Assembly (NCBI GenBank): GCA_036897625.1
Contig: JAYMTA010000804.1
Span: forward strand, 1-24,040
Direction: 5' to 3'
Source: Pelargonium cotyledonis
Lineage: Eukaryota; Streptophyta; Magnoliopsida; Geraniales; Geraniaceae
DNA: 24,040 nt
Of this stretch, positions 21,271-24,040 are shown in pieces. A model generated the notes under the pieces. That model was not told the DNA's origin, ran no database searches, and saw only the letters and a program-made list of their open reading frames with translations. Made by a program: the position numbers and the translations under genes. Position 1 is the first letter of the stretch; the number at the start of each line of letters is the position of its first letter.

Positions 21271-21420
21271 TTACAGATACAGTGGGCCAGCATTTCAGCC
21301 CAACAAAACTGCACATAATGGGCCCATATTTTAACAAGATGTGTCCCAACTATAATGGACCATTACAATAATATACAATACCAGACTCATCTGTATTGTT
21401 GTCACAGCATGGCCCATTAC
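21271..21420. promoter_or_regulatory. Cluster of GGCCCA/TGGGCC site-II-like motifs
   Basis: Three motifs in about 140 bases: GTGGGCCAGC near 21,282, AATGGGCCCATATT near 21,318 and CATGGCCCATTA near 21,410; the middle one is a perfect palindrome (TGGGCCCA). Site II elements of this form are TCP-factor targets in promoters of plant ribosomal-protein and cell-growth genes. No host gene follows, so this could be a relic promoter or chance. Confidence 0.3.
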
Positions 21421-21511
21421 TTATAGAAAAATGTTATTCGTACCAAATTTTGTACAAATTTTGCAATACAAAACAATGTATATGTTTCATATTTATATGA
21501 TTAAAAATGAT

Positions 21512-21889
21512 GTTTCGGAGGCTGGCATGGCAGAGGCTCTCACTATCCGTGAGGCATTGAGCTGGCTGAAGACGTTGGGTTGGGACGGCTTCATGATCGA
21601 ATCGGATGCTCAATTCGTGATTAATGCTATAAGGATCAGAGGGGAGGTCTCCACCAATGCCTTGGATCTTATTATTGATGATATCAAATAATTAGCTTTG
21701 TCTTTCCGTAGTATTCAATTCTTGTTTATTCGTAGATTCGTGAATCGGGTGGCCCATAATGTGGCGAGGTCATCAGTTTCAGTGACGGGTCCAGTTAGTT
21801 GGGTTGGGAATCAATGTTCTATAAATATCTCTAATGTATTACTTTCTTATTTGATTTAAAAAAAGTAATACATTTTCCCTTAAAAAAAA
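21512..21889 (+). pseudogene. LINE-derived RNase H domain fragment (RVT_3 type), 5'-truncated
   Basis: Plant LINE retrotransposons end their polyprotein with an RNase H-like domain. Here the frame opens at about 21,512 and shows the usual order: EAGMAEALTIREALSWLK (first acidic residue), GWDGFMIESDAQFVINAI (ESD motif) and, after an in-frame TAA at 21,689-21,691, LALSFRSIQFLFIRRF and NRVAHNVARSS. The frame ends at TAA 21,857-21,859 and is followed by A-rich sequence (TTAAAAAAAG ... TTAAAAAAAATT), consistent with the 3' tail of a LINE. Reverse transcriptase, endonuclease and gag parts are absent, so this is a dead, 5'-truncated copy. Target duplications could not be assigned. Confidence 0.8.
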
Positions 21890-22500
21890 TTAAGCTTAAA
21901 TAATAAAGGTCGTTATTTGTAGTTAACGATTGATTTGTGTAACATGTTGAAGATGAATGAATTAATGAATAAGCTAATGAACATATTGTAATACAATATT
22001 AATGAATTAATAAATACGTCTAGTGGCCATTTAGCTACTTTACATCACTATTATTTAAATAATTTATCTAATTATTCAAAAATTAATCTCTTTATTTATT
22101 GTAGAGATACTTTATGTTTGCTAGCTAGAGAAAATGTTAGAACTAGTATTAATAATCATTATTATTAGTTAATGAGTTGTTATTTCTTGTGACATAATGG
22201 AAGATTACTTCTGGTCATTGAATGAATATAAAGTCATTTATTTTTAAATAAATTGACCTGATTTGTTTAATAAATTTTTAAATATTAATCCAAAATGCTC
22301 AATATTCTTAAGATTTATATCAAAAGTTTAGAGGTTATATCGGGTCAATTTTCAAAAGTTCATAAACTATTTAACGTCGAATCACAAATGTTTCGAGACT
22401 ATTTTAAGTTTTCTATCTATTTAAAATCATAAATATAACAAGTCACAATGCTAAATCAAATTAAGAACCCTACCAGGTTATTAATTAAGTGGAAGACTCT
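21890..22500. other. AT-rich intergenic DNA, no gene
   Basis: Very AT-rich, full of TTAATGAATTAAT-like words. No coding frame with protein character, no clear repeat unit and no RNA gene signature seen. Confidence 0.5.
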
Positions 22501-22527
22501 TTTGTGAGGTTCCCTTACATTAGGGTT

Positions 22528-23397
22528 TTGGAAGCTGTTCTTTAGGGTTGCGGCGGCGGCGCGTACGGCTGATTTGGTTGCGTCTGGTTGCTAATCGAAT
22601 GGTCGAAGGGCGGTTCTAGAAGGCCATGTGGGTCTCGGGTTCGGGGCAGGTAGTGGGTGTCGAGGTGAGCGTGTGTCTGATCGGAGACGGGTGCGGTCGG
22701 AGTTCAAGGACGGGTGCGGCCAGGGTTCGTATCCGGGCGTGGGTTTGATCGAAGACAGGTGCGGGGTCGTCATATGGGAAGGTGGGCGAAGCCGACGTGT
22801 TCGGGGAGATCTTCTCCGGGAGACAGAAGAGAGTTCAAGCAGCGTCACCGGCGACGGCATCGGCTGTTGGCTTGCCGTATTCTTCTGGACCACGATTACT
22901 CCGGTCATACTTCCGTCTAACGTTTCAGCATCTGTCATGGACCTTCTTCATTTGCTTCCTTCTTTTCAGTAGCAGGAGGAAACTGGAAACCTCCAAAATG
23001 TGGCATCTATTGTGTTTGTGTTAGGTGGGTGGATCGAGGATGACACGGCTTCGGCGCCATTGTCGGGGCCGGGGGGGGGAAGTAGAAGGGCGTTGGGGAC
23101 GGGGGGACTGGATCACTGTACGTCATTGACTCTTTTATGAATGATCTGGATCGTCTCTTGTTCCCGGTTTGGGCTAGGGTTACTCTGAGGCCCCTACTCA
23201 ACTACAAGGATTTCTCTTTTTGGGGACGTATGGCTTATAGGGTCGTTTTCTTTGTTTTTGCTGTTTTGTTTTTCTTTTTATGTCGGACTGTTTCGTTTTT
23301 CTGTTTGTTTTTTTTTCCTAGTTGGTTGTGTTTGTACAGCTATTAAACTTTTATCCCCCGTGAAATGAAAGTTCTTTCGTTTCGATAAAAAAAAAAC
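22528..23397 (+). mobile_element. GC-rich segment ending in poly-A: possible retroposed or LINE-derived element
   Basis: The segment begins near TTAGGGTTTTGG, runs through a GC-rich portion (GCGGCGGCGGCGCG, then about 500 bases of G-rich DNA), then a T-rich stretch (23,240-23,320), and ends GAAATGAAAGTTCTTTCGTTTCGAT plus ten A at about 23,388-23,397. That 3' end resembles plant L1-like LINE tails. A 114-codon frame at 22,628-22,972 is rich in Arg and Gly, as expected from GC-rich DNA, and shows no domain. It could be an internally deleted LINE, a non-autonomous retroelement or a retroposed transcript. No convincing target-site duplication was found. Confidence 0.4.
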
Positions 23398-23559
23398 TTA
23401 TCATGTTGACAAGTAACTACAATTTTGTTCTATTCCAGGTATTAGACATTATTGGATTAAAATACACGAATTCGGTCCAAATTGTCGAGTCTAAACCGTG
23501 AAGTCTAACTATTTGTGACATTAATCTAGGGTTAAATTTCGAGACATGGGTAAAAATGA

Positions 23560-23890
23560 AATTTGCAGTAGATTTGGGCGAAAAATAAATAAAATTGGTA
23601 ATTACAGTTTTCTACCTTATGGTAGACATTCTTTTAAGTTTCATACCTTAAAGTATTTTTTTTTTGTTTTTCCTATCGTATGGTAGACTTTCTTTTTCAG
23701 TTTTATACCCTAAAGTATGCACATTCAGTATTATCAGTCAAAATTTAACGGAAGTTACTGTTTGGTCATGTGCTGGGCACATGACCAATTTTTTTTAAAA
23801 CCCGAAAATGCCCTTACTTAACTCTTCTTCTTCAAGCTAACCTCGTCGGAAAGTTCATGAACTCGGCTGTAAATTCATGAACTCGCCGGA
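23560..23890. repeat. Repeat-element edge with degenerate 61-bp duplication
   Basis: Two imperfect copies of a roughly 61-bp unit (about 23,608-23,657 and 23,667-23,719), each with ATGGTAGAC followed by TTATACC/CATACC and TAAAGTAT. They are followed by TTTAACGGAAG and a perfect hairpin. This order (degenerate repeats, ACGG word, palindrome) mirrors the left end of the window in the opposite orientation. It resembles the terminal region of a dispersed plant repeat; the element body would lie beyond the window. Confidence 0.45.
23762..23788. repeat. Perfect 12-bp inverted repeat (hairpin) followed by T-run
   Basis: TTGGTCATGTGC, a three-base TGG loop, then GCACATGACCAA; all 12 pairs match. Eight T follow directly (23,789-23,796). 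It is part of the repeat edge, so it most likely belongs to a transposon terminus rather than acting as a terminator. Confidence 0.9.
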
Positions 23891-23894
23891 AAAA

Positions 23895-24040
23895 ACCACA
23901 AATCTAAAAACCCAAAAATCACAAATCCATCCCAGATCTTTACAAAAACCACAAATCCAAAAACCCAAAAATCACAAATCCATCCCAGATCTTTACAAAA
24001 ACCACAAATCCAAAAACCCAAAAATCACAAATCCATCCCA
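23895..24040. repeat. 53-bp tandem repeat running off the window
   Basis: Units start ACCACAAATC at 23,895, 23,948 and 24,001, each followed by an AAAAACCCAAAAATCAC block and ATCCATCCCAGATCTTTAC. The copies are identical except for one base in the first (CTAAAAA for CCAAAAA). The third copy is cut by the end of the window, so total copy number is unknown. Confidence 0.95.

Noticed and set aside
22628-22972. 114-codon Gly/Arg-rich frame as a new protein gene
   Set aside because: Two other overlapping frames are equally open, as expected in GC-rich DNA; no domain, and the segment ends like a retroelement.
23895-24040. CRISPR-like array
   Set aside because: Plant nuclear DNA, and the whole 53-bp unit repeats with no variable spacers, so it is a simple tandem repeat.

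Overview
This is a nuclear window from a flowering plant, most likely a eudicot. The evidence is a chloroplast-targeted ferredoxin, a plant-only MLO gene, a PIP aquaporin, GT-AG introns in AT-rich DNA, and plant-type transposon remnants (MITEs, LINE pieces). I cannot name the species.

Layout. Bases 1-4,950 hold no intact gene: repeat-like DNA, a GA-rich tract, a GC-rich block near 1,230-1,375, and minus-strand fragments of an unrecognised, decayed coding sequence (about 1,500-2,760). At 4,960-5,710 (+) lie the first two exons of a PIP2-type plasma-membrane aquaporin. Exons 3-4, with the second NPA half, are missing, and about 40 bases further on sits a 783-bp structure made of two inverted Harbinger/Tourist-like MITEs. 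After an AT-rich spacer comes a complete MLO4-type gene (7,757-12,692, +, 15 exons). Its last exon carries an in-frame TAA that cuts off 53 further open codons resembling the usual MLO4 C-terminal tail. Tail-to-tail with it is a single-exon leaf-type ferredoxin (13,639-14,070, -). A 60-61-bp tandem repeat (14,480-14,695) follows. Next is a complete 12-exon TM9SF/nonaspanin gene (15,507-20,008, -) encoding 590 residues, with an 18-nt micro-exon. From about 20,300 to the end the DNA is intergenic: a LINE RNase H fragment, a GC-rich segment ending in a poly-A tract, repeat-edge DNA with a perfect hairpin, and a 53-bp tandem repeat running off the window.

The genes are independent housekeeping or signalling genes, not a pathway cluster. 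Ferredoxin carries photosynthetic electrons in the chloroplast stroma, the nonaspanin works in Golgi/endosome membranes, MLO4 relatives are plasma-membrane proteins with calmodulin-binding tails, and PIPs are water channels. All exon joins were built by hand from GT-AG sites and reading phase. Both multi-exon genes close without a phase error, and protein lengths fit the families. Comparisons with Arabidopsis proteins are from memory, not from a search.
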